From: Pithys albifrons albifrons
Lineage: Eukaryota; Chordata; Aves; Passeriformes; Thamnophilidae
NCBI RefSeq assembly: GCF_047495875.1
Contig: NC_092474.1
Coordinates: 14,490,200 to 14,554,199 of the forward strand
Direction: 5' to 3'
DNA: 64,000 bases
Shown: one piece after another, positions 11,591-24,769 of the stretch
Position numbering within the stretch: the first letter of the stretch is position 1
Layout: the number at the start of each line of letters is the position of its first letter
Notes under the pieces: model-generated
Database searches by the model: none
Seen by the model: the letters and a program-made list of their open reading frames with translations, nothing else
Told to the model about the DNA's origin: nothing
Translations under genes and position numbers: made by a program

Positions 11591-12807
11591 AGCATTTCAA
11601 ACTGGAATACTGTGTTTTCCTCCCTAAATCACACCCTGTGACCTTCCAGCACTCATTGCCCCCTTTCAGCCCCTCCTGCTCACACAAAGCCCTGTTTAAA
11701 TCCTTCCCCAGGACACAGGATTCCCAGCATACTGCTTCCTTATGGAGCATTGTGTCTGATTTCCCAGCTCTTTGTGGCTCCTGAGAAGTCACATATTCCC
11801 TATTGCTTCTTGCCTCTCAGAACTGGAGCCAGAGGCACTCTCACCATCCCTTGAATCTGTACCTTTTTTTGAGGAAAACATCCATCCTGGAGCAGTTCCC
11901 TTCTGTAAATGGCACAGGTTGGATGTGACTTTGCAGTGTGTTCAACTGGGTTGTGTTTATGGAATAATATACAGCTATTTCATCAGGGCACAACTGAGTC
12001 CAAGAGCTGAGGAGCTCCAAGGAACTGGCATTTAAAGCTTCACGTGGAGCTGGGAGCCAAGGGTGGGCAAGGCAGGCAGGGGCAGTGTTCTCACTCAAGT
12101 CATGCTCTCCCACAGCATTTGAGCAAGGGCAGGTCTGGTGACAGAAACCAGGATCACCCAAAAGCCCAGTGATGGCCAAAAAACTGGCACAACATGTCCA
12201 TGGTGAAAGTAGCAACTCCCATCAGCAGGACAAAGAGCAGAGAGCACAGGCATGACCATAACACAGCTTCAGGGAAGGCAGGACACCAGCAGGCTTCCCT
12301 GAGGTCTCACCTCACCTTCAGCAGCAAAGGTGAGTCCCCAGGGAGGGCTGGAGGGGCTGCAGAGCCCAGCAGTGCACCCAGGACCTGACTGTCATTCTGC
12401 TCAGGAGAAAGGAGCTCCCAGCTCAGATCTCAGCCAGGAGAGCTCCAATCTCCATGTCTGCATCAGGGGCTTGTTTAGAAAGGTTACTATATAGAACTGA
12501 TGCCTGGCCAACATCAAACTTTTAATTATCAGGGTATTAGAGAGCACTTTACCTGGCCCACTGCAAGCAGGTGACCCCCACCAGGCTCTGGGCTGCCTGT
12601 GACACAGAGCAGGGCACAGAACCCTGACCATGCTGGTTAAGACCACGGGATTTTTATCTTGTCATTTGATGACAGACACAGGGCACTCCATTCCAACCAT
12701 ATCTTCAAGCATTTGATCTCCCCACACCCTCAGCTGTACCAAAAATGCTTTGTCACAGTATTTTGCCTCTTGTGCAGTTTAACAGCTAAGACCATCATCC
12801 AAATATA
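11591..12807. other. Unique sequence, no gene seen
   Basis: No transposon end or exon recognised. Open frames are short and overlap on both strands. Confidence 0.5.
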
Positions 12808-13002
12808 GTGAGGGAGGGCAGGCCCTGGCACAGGCTGGGCAGAGAAGCTGTGGCTGCCCCATCCCTGGAAGTGTCCAAGGCCAGGTTGAACAGGGCTTGG
12901 AGCAACCTGAGCTAGTGGAAGGTGTCCCTGACCATGGCAGGGGGTGGAACTGAATGACCTTTAAGGTCCCTTCCAACCCAAACCATTCTGGGATTCTGTG
13001 AC
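12808..13002 (+). mobile_element. CR1 LINE 3' end (group 1)
   Basis: Sense copy that ends 'caacccaaaccattctggga' plus ttctgtga, with 'ggtgtccctgaccatggcag' upstream. Only about 195 bp of the 3' end remains. Confidence 0.95.
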
Positions 13003-15727
13003 AGTCAGCACCTCCTTTGGGACACAGACCACAGTGCCTTCAAGAAATGCAGCCTCAAAGCTTGTATCTTGTTCATTTATGTCTTTAAAAGATTATCAGG
13101 TTTTATACAGTGAAGGAGAAGGCCCAGAATTCCTGTAAGCCATGGACTGTGCCAAATAAACTTACCCTGGGTATACAAAAGCAGCTCTTCCAGGCACTAC
13201 TGGCAGGTCTTAGGAGTTTTCATGATCCATCTGATGAGATGTCTGTAGAAGAAAAAGCATCTGCAAACCTTCAATGAGCTTCTGGGTTTCAGTGCTTTGC
13301 TAAGGATAGATTGGTCCCAAATGTATTCCAGGTCTATCCTTGTGTGCTTTCTGAGGTCCTAAACAGAGCTGAAATGGTATGATCTGGCACCAGAGGAGAT
13401 CCCTGGGAAGCTGTGAGGGGAGGGTTTAGTTTGAGCTGTCTCAGGGTCCAAGTGACTGTTGCATAGTTCATGGAATGCCATATCCCATGAAACTGGTAAC
13501 AAATCCAGGTATTCAGGCACAAGGGACCAGAGTTCTTAATGCTGAGTGGGGTTGTTTTGCAGTTTGTGATTTTTACCTGTTATTAAATGCTGAGGAAACA
13601 GGGTGTGAACAAAGGTGTGCTATAGTAACTCCTGCTGGAGGAGGAAGAAACTCCACCATGAATATCAGAGTCATTCCTACAGAGGACTCTGCTGGCTCCC
13701 AGCAATGGGGCCAGGGAAGGCAGAAGCTCCAACACAGAGGGATGTTTATATACAACGATTTTGACCATACTCTTAATGAGGTTATTTTGTAATTATCCTG
13801 GGCTGTCAAAACATTAATTACAGTAGCAGTTTCTCAGGCCCATGTGTGTTGCATGTTCCCTTTTGCCTCCAACAGGGTGCTGAGTGTGACACCCACAGCA
13901 AAGGAGATGGAAGTTAAATTTCTCCTTCCTTTTATCACCTACAAATCATGCTCTGACTTTTGGTCCCCTCTTCCTGCCAACACCCTCCCCAGAGGAATTT
14001 AAAGAATGAAAGCCCATAAGTGATTCTGGGCCCAACAGATGATTGCAGAGTTCTGCAAATAAAAATGATGCAGCAGCTTGTTCAGTGTGACTGAGCCTTA
14101 GTCAGAGGTGCCAATAGGAGCCTTCTGTCACATGAATGAACTGAGAGCTCTGATCTGCAATAATCCCTTTGGGATCCCCCTCAGAGTGTCTTCAGGCTTC
14201 GGTGCTGACACCCTCAGATGGACAGGTACCAGCAGAGAGAGAACTTCACGATCCTCAGCGCCAGTCCCTGGGGTGAGAGGCAGGAGGCACACTCATGTTT
14301 GGTACTTTGTGAAATTCCTGACCAAAACTGGTGTTATTTCCTGTCCTTTTTTCCTCCAGCTTGGACCATGTCATGTCATGTGACAGCTGTAAGACCAAGT
14401 TTGGCATTGAGAAATGTAATGCTGAGTGTCCAGACTGTGGTCACTGTAATTTTGGGCCTGCACTTCCAGGCCATCCATGAGAGCCTGGACAGTCCCTGCT
14501 CCAAAGACCTGGTCCATCCTCCTTCCAGGACAGATCCAACAGCAACTACCCTCCCAAGGAGTGCTTTTCTAGCAGATCCCTGTACTAAAGTGATGTATGA
14601 AGATGGTATCTTACAAAAAGTCCATTTACATGCTTCATAAAACTCCCAGCTCTGCAGAAGTCCCCGGAGTGGTGATGTACAGCTGGGCCTTGAGACATCC
14701 CCACATCTGCTCCAAGAAGAATTAGCGAAACTTCACGAAGCTGGAGATGATTTCCAGTGCATCAGACACTCTCCCAGGAAATCCATCACATTTATGTACA
14801 AGTTACTGAGACACTTCAGAGGAACTTATTACAGTAAAAGAGGAATCTCCCACCCCTCCACTGCACATCTTTCTCTCTTGCTCACACAGTCCTGTGCCGA
14901 AGTCCATGATGAAAAACGGTGGACTGAGGTAGATGTATCTGGCTGGAAACAGTTACAGCCCATACCAAGAGAAGATTATGCCATAAAATTATTTCTCCCA
15001 GACTTTCTTCCTGTGTTTCAAACAAACCCTCCCCTTGGCCTGGGAGCAAACTCTCTGTAGATCAAGAAACACCAAGTGGCACCAAGTTTGTTAATGCAGT
15101 AAATGTAAAACTACACAAGATCTGTCAGGATCTCTCCCCTGCTGGGACCCCCTTGTGCAAAGATCAAATTCCAAGGATCCTGCCCATGCCAATGCCAAAA
15201 GGGATGAGCACTGTCTTGCATACCAGATGCTTTCCCAGCAGCTCTCAGGCTGAGCTCAACCAGAATGAACTCACACAAACAGTCTGCAAAGTCTGGGCAA
15301 AACCAGTTATTACTGAGAGAACATTTTTTCACAAAATGACTCCTTCACCTTTGACCTCTCTGTCCCAGACTTCAGAAGAGACTGAAACCTTCACAAGGAG
15401 GTTGTAGGAACTAAAATTTCATAGCTCTGATGATGATTGAAAATCAGGGGCGCTGTGGAGACACTGCATTTCCAGCTTGTTCCTATTGACCCTTTCCTGT
15501 AATACAAATGCCAGTGGCTCTCTCCTCTCTCTGCTCTGCAGACACCAACATTCTGTGACATTTTTCCCTGCCAACCCCTTTGCTCTCTGAGGAGTTACCA
15601 ACCCTTTCATCACAGTGCTTGCAGAACTTTTTCCTGCCCCACACCCCTGTGGCAACTGGTTTCCTGAGCTCTTCTCGTACTCCACCCGTGTCTGAAGGCC
15701 CTTTCCACCCTCTCATTGAGTGTTGGG
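13003..15727. other. Unique sequence, no gene seen
   Basis: The largest repeat-poor stretch in the first third of the window. Positions 13740-13840 are AT-rich with TTAATTA and TAATTA homeodomain-type cores. No coding signal longer than 140 codons and no family recognised. Confidence 0.5.
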
Positions 15728-16203
15728 GGCAGTTTTAGGCCCTACAACATAAGAAGGATGTAAAGCTGTGAGGGAACATCCAAAAGAGGGATGCAAAGTT
15801 GGGGAAGGATGCAGAGGGGAAGCCAAAGCTGAGGGCACTTGGCTTGTTCAGCTGGAGGAGACTGGGGAGATTTCTCAGGGTCTGCAGCTCCTCCCAAGGG
15901 GCAGGCACCGATCTCTGCTCTGTGGGGACCAGGGACAGCACCCAGGGAAGGGCTGGAGCTGTGCCAGGGCAGGGTCAGGTTGGATCTCAGGGAAAGGCTC
16001 TTCCCCCAGAGGGTGGTGGGCACTGAGCAGGCTCCCCAGGGCAGTGGGCACGGCCCCAAGGCTGCCAGAGCTCCAGGAGTGTTTGGCTGATGCTCTGAGG
16101 GACAGGGTGGGATTTTTGGGGTGTCTGTGCAGGGCCAGGGCTTGGACTGGATGATCTCTGTGGGTCTTTTCCAACTCAGGGTATTCCATCATTCTGTGAT
16201 TCC
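15728..16203 (+). mobile_element. CR1 LINE fragment (group 2)
   Basis: A sense copy of about 475 bp. It runs from 'aagaaggatgtaaagctgtg' through 'ggctcttcccccagagggtg' to 'ccatcattctgtgattc' at the 3' terminus. It is non-coding. Confidence 0.95.
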
Positions 16204-17261
16204 CTGCTCTCTGCACACACTGCCATCCCCTCCCTCCCACCCTCTGCACAACCTGCCTTACAACGATGAGCACGTGCCAGACTCAGCACTGAACCCTGCC
16301 ATGATTTGCTTTTTTTCCCCCCCATATCAAACCCTTGCTGTTTTTTGCCCACCTTGAGTTCCCTCAGTACGTGTCTTTTGCACAACTTCATCAGAAACCC
16401 ACAGGACATTATTTTTCTTGCTCTTTGTACCCCAATTTATCCTGTGACAGAGTTGTTCGCTCCCTCCCTGTCTATATAAAAAGCCTCATCATTTTCAGGA
16501 ATGCCCAAACACCACTGAGAAATATTGCAGAAATATTTACATCCAAGATCACAGGAAACTACTTTTGGGGAGGCTGAGGTACCACTGAGTGTTTGTTTTT
16601 CCTCTTGGAAAATAAAACATCTTTTGTTGGTGCTGTTTCTCAGGCCATGAGATTTTACCTTGAACAGAAAGGCAAAATGTTGACTTTCAGGTGGCCACTG
16701 CTCAGGGGCCTCACCTGCCCTCTGGGAATGCTGGTTCAATTTTTCCCAGTTCCTGTCACAGAAGTAGGAGTTTTAGCTGCATTTCTCCCACTCCAGGTAC
16801 ATGTGGTGTGATGCACTCAGTCAGTCTCCCTGGGCTGGGTAATGACACGATACTTATTCCAGCTGAGCAATTCCAGGAGAAGAAAATGATGGACTCAAAT
16901 TGAGGTCATATTTTGTAGATCCCCATGTCCTAAATTTTCTGGAGTGACAGAAATCCATTTCAGCTGGTCTATCATGTTGTTTGTCAGCATTAACAAAACT
17001 TGGGGATAGAAAGGCTAAATTAGTCCTGAGGAAAATGGCCAGACACAACAGCCCAAATCTCTGTCAGAATCATGTGTGGGAAATGGGAGGTGAGTGACAC
17101 TGAGAGGGAATAACTGAAGTTGGTGTGTCAGGGATGAGGCCACACAAACTCACAGCACTGGCTGTTTTCCTGCAGTGGCAGTGCCCCAGTGCCTCTGTCC
17201 CTGCTTTGTACATGGTGCTTCTTTGAGCAGCGAAGCAGTGTCTGATGGAATTCCTTGTTTG
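16204..17261. other. Unique sequence, no gene seen
   Basis: No recognisable element. It ends at the target duplication of the next LTR. Confidence 0.5.
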
Positions 17262-17266
17262 GAAGG

Positions 17267-17893
17267 TGTCCTAGTTCAGCAGGAGGGACCAGCTAACCCT
17301 GTGTGGGGGTGATCAAAGCTGTGTATTCTACCCCCTCTATTCATTCCCCAAGGTCAATGGACCATTAGCAGCAGCTGCCCAGGGAGCCATTATCACTTCA
17401 CACCCAGCCTGAGGGGGGCGGAGCTGCTAATGGGCCATCAACAGTTCAACACCCCCTGGCTCCCAGAGTTAATCACCCATTGTGTGAGTCCCCGCCCAGG
17501 GGGAGGGACTGGGTGCTCCCTGAGGGTACATAAGTGGTGGGTAAGAAGACCTCGGGAACCTCTCATCGGATCCAGAGCAGCAGCAGGACCTCGACAGGAG
17601 GAGGTCACCGCTCTCGCCCAGACCACAGCCCTCACCTGCACCAACAGGTTTTTCTTTTCCTTTTGCTCTGGACTTGGGGGAACCACAGGGCTCTCAGCAC
17701 AAGGGCAAACAAACCCCCTTGGGTTTGTGCCCCAGGACACTGGGTTATACTGCTGGGGTTTTGTGAGCTGAAAGCAATTTCCCTTTTGTGTCAGTGTTGT
17801 TATTGTAATATTATTATTAAATTTTAGCTCTGACTTATAATCTCTCTCGTGGTGAGTTCATTTCCCCTGCTGGTTCACCTTTAAACCAGCACA
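17267..17893 (+). mobile_element. Solo LTR, family A (ERVL-like)
   Basis: A 627-bp element beginning tgtcctagttcagc and ending ccagcaca, flanked by perfect 5-bp duplications gaagg (17262-17266 and 17894-17898). TG...CA ends and a 5-bp duplication fit the ERVL class. A weak TATA-like tacataa lies at 17527-17533. An AT-rich attattattaaat stretch near the end is the likely poly(A) region. A second copy, inverted, lies at 30764-31389. It is solo, with no gag, pol or env around it. Confidence 0.92.
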
Positions 17894-18172
17894 GAAGGTT
17901 GCTCCATTCTTGGGAAAAGCAAATCAGGACTTCCCCACACTGATGTGTGCCTGGCAGAGGGGACACAGTGGCAGGACTGGGCTGGAAGCTGCAGCTCAGC
18001 ACAGAGTGCAAGGACTTGCAGTAAAGAACTCCTGGGGTTTGGGAAGGACTGGCAGAGCTGATTTAACTCTCAGAGTTGCTGAGTCCATTAAAAATGTGGC
18101 AGGACCCCGAGAAAATGGGAGTATCACATTTCTCCTTGCATCCCTTTTGCAGTATTGCCTTTGACGTGCAGC

Positions 18173-18690
18173 CAGGAGGAAGCTCAGCCTTGCCCTGGGG
18201 CCAGGAGGATGAGTGTGAGGAGGAAGCTCAGCCTTGCCCTGGGGCCAGGAGGATGAGTGTGAGGAGGAAGCTCAGCATTGTCCTGGGGTCAGGAGGATGA
18301 GTGTGAGGAGGAAGCTCAGCCTTGCCCTGGGGTCAGGAGGATGAGTGTGAGGAGGAAGCTCAGCATTGTCCTGGGGTCAGGAGGATGAGTGTGAGGAGGA
18401 AGCTCAGCCTTGCCCTGGGGCCAGGAAGGATGAGTGTGAGGAGGAAGCTCAGCCTTGCCCTGGGGTCAGGAGGATGAGTGTGAGGAGGAAGCTCAGCCTT
18501 GCCCTGGGGCCAGGAGGATGAGTGTGCAGGAGGAAGCTCAGCCTTGCCCTGGGGCCAGGAGGATGAGTGTGAGTAGGAAGCTCAGCCTCGCCCTGGGGCC
18601 AGGAGGATGAGTGTGAGGAGGAAGCTCAGCCTTGCCCTGGGGTCAGGAAGGATGAGTGTGAGGAGGAGGGAGGTGTGCTCAGCCTTGCCC
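18173..18690. repeat. 44-bp minisatellite, about 12 units
   Basis: Units carry ggaagctcagccttgccctg, then gggccaggaggatgagtgtg. Substitutions are C/T in ggccagg/ggtcagg and a variant 'cattgtcctgg'. Slight length variants occur at 18420 and 18530. Confidence 0.95.
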
Positions 18691-18983
18691 AACCATCTCC
18701 GTGTCCATGGGCTGGGCAGTGAAATGAGTGACCCGCATTCCTGGAGAGGAGGATTCTCAGATGGGTGTTGTCCTCTGCTGACACATGATCCCTGATTTGG
18801 GAGGAGGGTTCCACTGGGGCACAGCAGATGCATAGCCAGGTCTGGTGGGAATTGGCTCCTTGGTTTGCCATAGGACTGTTTGGCAGCTTGAATCAGGTTC
18901 TCCTTTTATTTATGGTCTGTCCAATGACTGTGAGCTATTCCTTTGTCACTGGTAATGCCCCTGTACTTGAGGGCTTGTGATAC

Positions 18984-19345
18984 AGAACCACAGGATATAC
19001 TGAGCTGAAAGGGACCCACAAGGATCAGCGAGTCCAACTCCTGGCCCTGCACAGGACCATCCTCAAGAATCACACCCTGTGCTCCAGAGCATCAGCCAAA
19101 CACTCCTGGAGCTCTGGCAGCCTTGGGGCTGTGCCCACTGCCCTGGGGAGCCTGGTCAGTGCCCACCACCCTCTGGGGGAAGAGCCTTTCCCTGAGATCC
19201 AACCTGACCCTGCCCTGGCACGACTCCAGGCCATTCTCTGGGTGCTGTCCCTCATCCCCACAGAGCAGAAATCAGTGCTTGCCCCTCCTCTGCCCCTGCT
19301 GAGGAAGTTGTACCTGCAATGAGGTGTCCCCTCAGTCTTCTCTTC
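18984..19345 (-). mobile_element. CR1 LINE fragment (group 2)
   Basis: The antisense end 'aaccacaggatatactgagc' is followed by 'cccacaaggatcagcgagtc' and the usual GAGCATCAGCCAAAC to GTGCTGTCCCT blocks. It decays after 'cctgcaatgaggtgtcccc'. Confidence 0.94.
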
Positions 19346-21487
19346 TACCTCAATGTCCTTCCCAAATTCCCACATCATTTTAGCAAGAAGGCAAGAGCCT
19401 GAACTGGGTTCCCAGCAGAGCATCTCCCCTGCTGTGGAGCCAGTTGCCCTGGACTCTGCAGGTGTCCTGGTGCAAACTCAGTCCTGAGATGGTGTGAGAG
19501 TGGTGCCTTTGCTGTCTAAGGCTCCAGTCCTCCTGAGCAGAGTGTTGCATACTGAGAGACTCTTGGGAATGATCTCTGGACTGTCCCTATCCCCAAACCA
19601 TGCTCGTGATTGGTTTGGAGCAGTGCTCCAAACCTTTGCAGGGAACACAGTCTTCATTAAACAGCAGAAATACTTAAAGGACAAAAGTCATCACCCCTCT
19701 AAGTAGTTCTTTGGTGTATTTTTTCCCAGATTTCTTGGAGGGGGTTATGATTTACCCCCAAATGTGAGGCTGGTCCTTATTGCCAGCAGGCAGGGTGGAT
19801 ACTGGGGCTCTCAAACCTTTTCTGCTCAGGGAAAGCTCAAGCTCAACAAGCTTCAACAAAGCCTCACTCAAAGCCTTGAAAAATAAGAATCTTGGTCTTG
19901 TATGGTGGAGTCAGTGTGAAAATGTTCATGAAAAATAGACTACTCCAAGCAGCTTCTCCCTGAAACACATCCCAGGCTTCTGTTTTCTGAAGCAGGGGAG
20001 ATTCCCAGTAGAAAACTGGATTAAATTGGGCCATGATAGAAATTAACCTCTCTTGGAGAAGAAGAGCCATTACTATGTCACGGTCTGACATCAGGTCAGG
20101 TTCCAATTGTCACTATTGTGTTTGAAAACATTCAAGTGTGACAATCATTTGCATAAAGACATGATGTTAATCTCTAAATAGATCAGGGTGAGGAACCCAG
20201 AGACAGCTTTGCAGGCACTTCAGCACAGCAGAGCAGATTTGTGTGCACAGTTATCCCAATCCCATGTCCAATGGACCTAATTAGCCATTACAAGGACACT
20301 TTCCAATTTGCATGCATGGCCATGAATATTAAACAGCAACTTTGCACCTGGATTTACACATTTGGGGCTGGATTTTCCATGACAGCCCTCAGCTCCCAAG
20401 GTGGAGTCACCTACGTAAGTTGAGCAATTTTGTGGAGAAAATGGATCAGTTTTGTGAAACTCCTGTAGTGTGATGGCTCTTGTTCCTAATTTGTGCACTG
20501 CACTGCAGAGGAGAAGCTGGGGATGATTTGAGGCTGTGGCAGATGTCACCAGATGGCACTCTTACATTGATTCTTCCTCATTCTTTTTGTTTTCTTTTGT
20601 TTATTTTGGGTGTCTGTAGAGTCAAATGTTCATTAGTGAAGAGACATGCTCTGTATGCAGCTTTGGTTTAGAGGGATTTGGTGTTGGAGGCTGTTGCGCC
20701 GTTGAAAACCTTGTGGAAAATTCAGACATTATTCAGGAGTTCCCACAGTTCTTTCTGGACAAAGTGGTCCTATAACCCCCAGAATTTCTTTGTGTGGGTT
20801 TCTCTGCTCATGCAATAACATCCTGTTGGCACTCAGAATGTAACTAAAAGCCTCCATTGCTGCTCTCTCCCTGAAAGCTGGGAGAAGAACTCACTCTGGG
20901 GACATGACCAACTGTATTAGAATGGGGTGTAAAATCATCATTAACCCTTATCCAGTGTGAAAAACAGATACAGAGAGACTACAAGTGCAATTTTATATCC
21001 TGATGTATCAAAATACAGATATTGGGGCACAAATATTGGGGTTTTTTTTCTATGGTATGTCAATGATTTAAATATTACCCCCAAACTCTCATGGTAGTTC
21101 TTCACCCAAGAAAGTTTGGCTTGTTTTTCCCTTGTCTCAAAAGAGAATAGTTAGACAGAGAAGTGATTCATGTCCCAAATACGCCAGGAGGACCTCTAAA
21201 GTATCAAAAGAGGATTGTTCTAAAATAAAATACGCCTTAGAGAAGGTGAAAATAATAGATCAAAAACTATTACTCAGAACATGCACCAGAATGTACCCAA
21301 CATGCTGCCAGGAGTTAAAAATGAATCCCACAAGAGAAGGTAAATCCCTCTGTTTGTTTTCTGATTGCTTCTATGCTCTCGTTGCTCCAAGCAAGCAAAA
21401 TCCATACTCCCCACTCTGGGATACTGAGTCAATAAAATATGGGACTCCCTTACCCCAACCCTTACCCCAGAGAAACGTGGGAGATTG
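19346..21487. other. Unique sequence, no gene seen
   Basis: A 118-codon plus-strand frame at 21132-21488 has no family I recognise and ends at the neighbouring LTR. Nothing else stands out. Confidence 0.5.
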
Positions 21488-21492
21488 AAAGG

Positions 21493-22208
21493 AGTGTTGG
21501 TTTAAAAGTAAACCAGCAGGAGAAACAAACCCAACACAAAAGGGATTATAAGTCAGAGTTACAATTTAATAACAATATTACAATAAATGCAATGGCACAA
21601 AGAGAAATTGGGTTTAACCCCCAAACCCAGCAGTGTAACCCACCCCCTGGGGCACAAACACAGGGGGATTTGTTGGCCCCTGTGCTGAGCCCCACGTAGT
21701 TCCTTCGAGTCCAAAGGAAAAGGAAGGGACAAACCTGTTGGTGCAGACGATGGCAGAGTCTGGCCAACAGTGGTGGTCTCCTCCTGATGAGGTTCTGCTC
21801 CTCCTCTGGATCCAGTGAGTGGTACCCAAGCCCCAAAACCCTGAGATTCTCTCCCCTCAGGTTCAGGTGGGAATGCCCAGTACTGCCCCCAGGGTGTGGA
21901 GTTCCATAATGGGTGATCAACTCTGGCAGTCAGGGGGATTTTGGAATCGTTGCTGGCCCCTGAGCAGAGCTGAGCCCTCAGGTGGGTGTGGAGGTGCCAA
22001 GGAGTCCCTGCAGGGCAGTTCTCCCAGCTCCTCTGCCAGGCTTCTTTCCCAGCCAGCTCCCAGCCTGAGGGCTCAGCTGTGCCCTGGGCAGCTGCTGCCA
22101 ATGGGCCATTGGGAACAGTTCCTGGGAATGTCATAGCAGGTTTAGAATGCACAGCTTTGGTCACACCCACACAGGGATAAACTGGTCCTGGCTTGCTGAA
22201 CTAGGACA
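21493..22208 (-). mobile_element. Solo LTR, family D (related to family A)
   Basis: A 716-bp element flanked by perfect 5-bp duplications aaagg (21488-21492 and 22209-22213). Read in sense it starts tgtcctagttcagcaag, as family A does. Its far end has changed from ...cacaca-like to ...aacact, a mutated terminal CA. The middle contains 'ctctgccaggcttctttccc', nearly identical in the copy at 42969. It is solo. Confidence 0.9.
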
Positions 22209-22213
22209 AAAGG

Positions 22214-23027
22214 TAAAACAGATAATTGTGTTTCAGTCAGGCATCGTTGATGATTATCAAATTCTAACGTGGCTTCTGTGGGAGGAGTAGCCCTGTGGCC
22301 TCTGGAGGCAAGAAACCCTCTTGCCTCAGAGAAATTAATGTATTTTGCTTTTCAGACTTTTGGTTATTGTTGCTTGTTCCTTACAGCAGAGCTGCCTACT
22401 GGAACCACACCCAGCCCTAAGTGTCCATCACTTGCACCTGCACATTCCTGACCCTCAAAATGGTTTTCCGTGGACATTCCCGTTTCGTTCCACGTTGTCG
22501 CTGTTGAAATCCAGGGACTGAAATTGCCCAGCAGTTCCAATCATGCAGATCATTGGTGCTATTGCTGTTCACTCAGCATATTCTTGCTGCAACACAGTGT
22601 CCCAACAGCTCTTGTGCATCTGCCCCTCCATGGTGAGGGGTCTCACCACACCCCACAGTTCCAGCCCTGACCTTTCAAAAGTCTGCAGAAAGACAGGGAA
22701 AGTCAGAGGAAGCAGAGTGATGCAGGGACTAAGAAAAAGCCTTACACAGAGTTATTTCAGAGCTCAGCCTGCCTCATTAGGAGGAGGACAGAGAGCTGAT
22801 GTGATTGTGGAAGACAGACGACCTTGGGTGGTTTTTTCCCCCTTCTACTGAGGAAAGACATTGCCTGGGAGGTGCTTCGAGTGCTGGAGCTGCAGAGGAT
22901 TTAGCAGGGCTGTAAAAGCTGAGCAGGAGGCATATGCTGCAGTGAAAGCAGCTCTGAGCTCAGCTGCAGGCAGCCCTGAGCACCACTCAGGTGCTACCAC
23001 AAGGGCAGGAGTGCTCCAAAGGCAGGG
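22214..23027. other. Unique sequence, no gene seen
   Basis: No exon or transposon end was recognised before the CR1 tail at 23028. Confidence 0.5.
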
Positions 23028-23101
23028 AGTGCAGGGCCAGGAGTTGGACTCGTTGATCCTTGTGGGTCCTTTCCAACTCAGCCTGTGTTGTGGTTCTGTG
23101 G
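23028..23101 (+). mobile_element. CR1 3' tail (group 2)
   Basis: Only the last about 75 bp survives: 'gggccaggagttggactcgt', 'tgatccttgtgggtcctttc', then a decayed terminus 'gttgtggttctgtgg'. Confidence 0.88.
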
Positions 23102-23319
23102 TAAGGAATGCCCAGGGACACAGGGGACAGGGTGCTGTGCCCACATGGCCAGTCTGGGTCAGTCCATCACCTGCACCCTCAGGGGATTTAGATTCAGCTA
23201 CTCAGAAACAGAATCCCTCATTTCTGTCCCCTCCCAGTGGGCTCAGGAGCTCTGCCAGGATCCCAGGTTCAGATGTGTGAGCTGAGGACATCCCAGTGTT
23301 GTAACAGGCTGAGAGCCCT

Positions 23320-23691
23320 CATAGAATCTGCTGAGTTGGAAGGGACTCCCAAGGACCATCAGTCCAACTGCTGGCCCTGCACAAACACCCCAACAATCCC
23401 TCCCTGTGCCCCAGAGCATCATCCAAACACTCCTGGAGCTCTGGCAGCCTTGGGGATGTGCCCACTGCCCTGGGGAGCCTGATCAGTGCCCACCACCCTC
23501 TGGGGGACAACCTTTCCTGAGATCCAACCTAACCCTGCCCTGGCACAACTCCAGACCATTCCCTGGGTGCTGTCCCTGGTCCCCACAGAGCAGAGATCAG
23601 TGCCTGCCCCTCCTCTGCCCCTCCTGAGGAAGCTGGACCTGCACTGAGGTCTCCCCTCAGTCTCCTCTTCTTCAGCTGAACACACCAAGTA
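23320..23691 (-). mobile_element. CR1 LINE fragment (group 2)
   Basis: Starts 'atagaatctgctgagttgga' and continues to 'gctgaacacaccaagt'. It is the same structural segment as the copies at 27440 and 33050. Confidence 0.95.
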
Positions 23692-23835
23692 TTTTGGTGC
23701 AAATCACCGCTCCAGGACCTTCCTCACCTGCCTTGGAACAGCAGGAAGAGGCCAGTGCAGTCCCATGAGCTTCACTGCTGGGATGTTCAGCCCCTCAACA
23801 TGTGAGAGCTTCACTCTGCTCATAAAATCCTTGAT

Positions 23836-24005
23836 CCATTTAGGTTGGAAAAGCCCTCTAAGATCATCAGGTTCATCCACAAACCTAAAACTGCCAAGGC
23901 CACACTGATCCATGTCCTCAAGTACCACATGCTTTTAAATCCCTTCAGGGATGGTGACTCCACCACAGCCCTGGGAACAGTATTCCAGTGCCTGACTACC
24001 CTTTT
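23836..24005 (-). mobile_element. CR1 LINE fragment (group 3)
   Basis: Contains 'aggttggaaaagccctctaa', 'actgccaaggccacactgat' and 'gggatggtgactccaccac', the older CR1 3' region. The terminal repeat is lost. Confidence 0.88.
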
Positions 24006-24769
24006 CATGGATCCACCTAAAGACCTGCTTACACTAAATGGCCCCTTTCCCCTCGTTTTGGCTCCATCTGTTGCATTTTCCACTACTAATTCATGCAAGC
24101 ACACCCCAAACAGGCAGCTATTGTCCTGCTGTCAGGCTGGTTGTGTGCTTGGAAGCAAAGTCTTTCAAGCTCGTTATAGATTCAGACATCTCTTCATCTG
24201 GATGTTGCCTGCGGTCTTGGAAATAATCATGTCTTTCCGTAAGAACATAATTCTTAGGTGAATAAAAATCACTCAGCACTTTAATGAGACCATTACATTT
24301 AGTTACAAGTGTCTTACCCTCTTCCACAAGGTCTTTCAGGAGGAGAAACAGCTTTGATCCACCTCCTAATAGAAACATGTTGTGTGCCTGGAGTTAATGG
24401 ATTCATTTCACTGGGTGTTCTGCCCCCACCAAACTCAGCATCTTAACCAAACTCTGCCCCATGTTCTCCTGAGGGAGGTTTATGGCTCTCCTCCTGTCTT
24501 GCAGGACCCCTTCTGATGAAGGCTTGGTTCCTGAAGGACTGTGGATCTCATCAAAACATCACTCTGAACTGAAAAAAAATTAAATTCCTAAAAAAGAGCC
24601 TTACTTAAATGACACTGGCAAAGAGGGGGAGCCGTTCTGAACAGCCCTACCCAAGGGGATCCACCACAGAAGGACCATGACAAGCTGCTGGAAGTGCCCC
24701 ACCCATCAGGAACATGCCCGGAGGGAGCTGCTGCCCCTTGCAAGCACCAATTAACCCTTTGCAGACACA
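24006..24769. other. Unique sequence, no gene seen
   Basis: No recognised exon or element. Confidence 0.5.
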
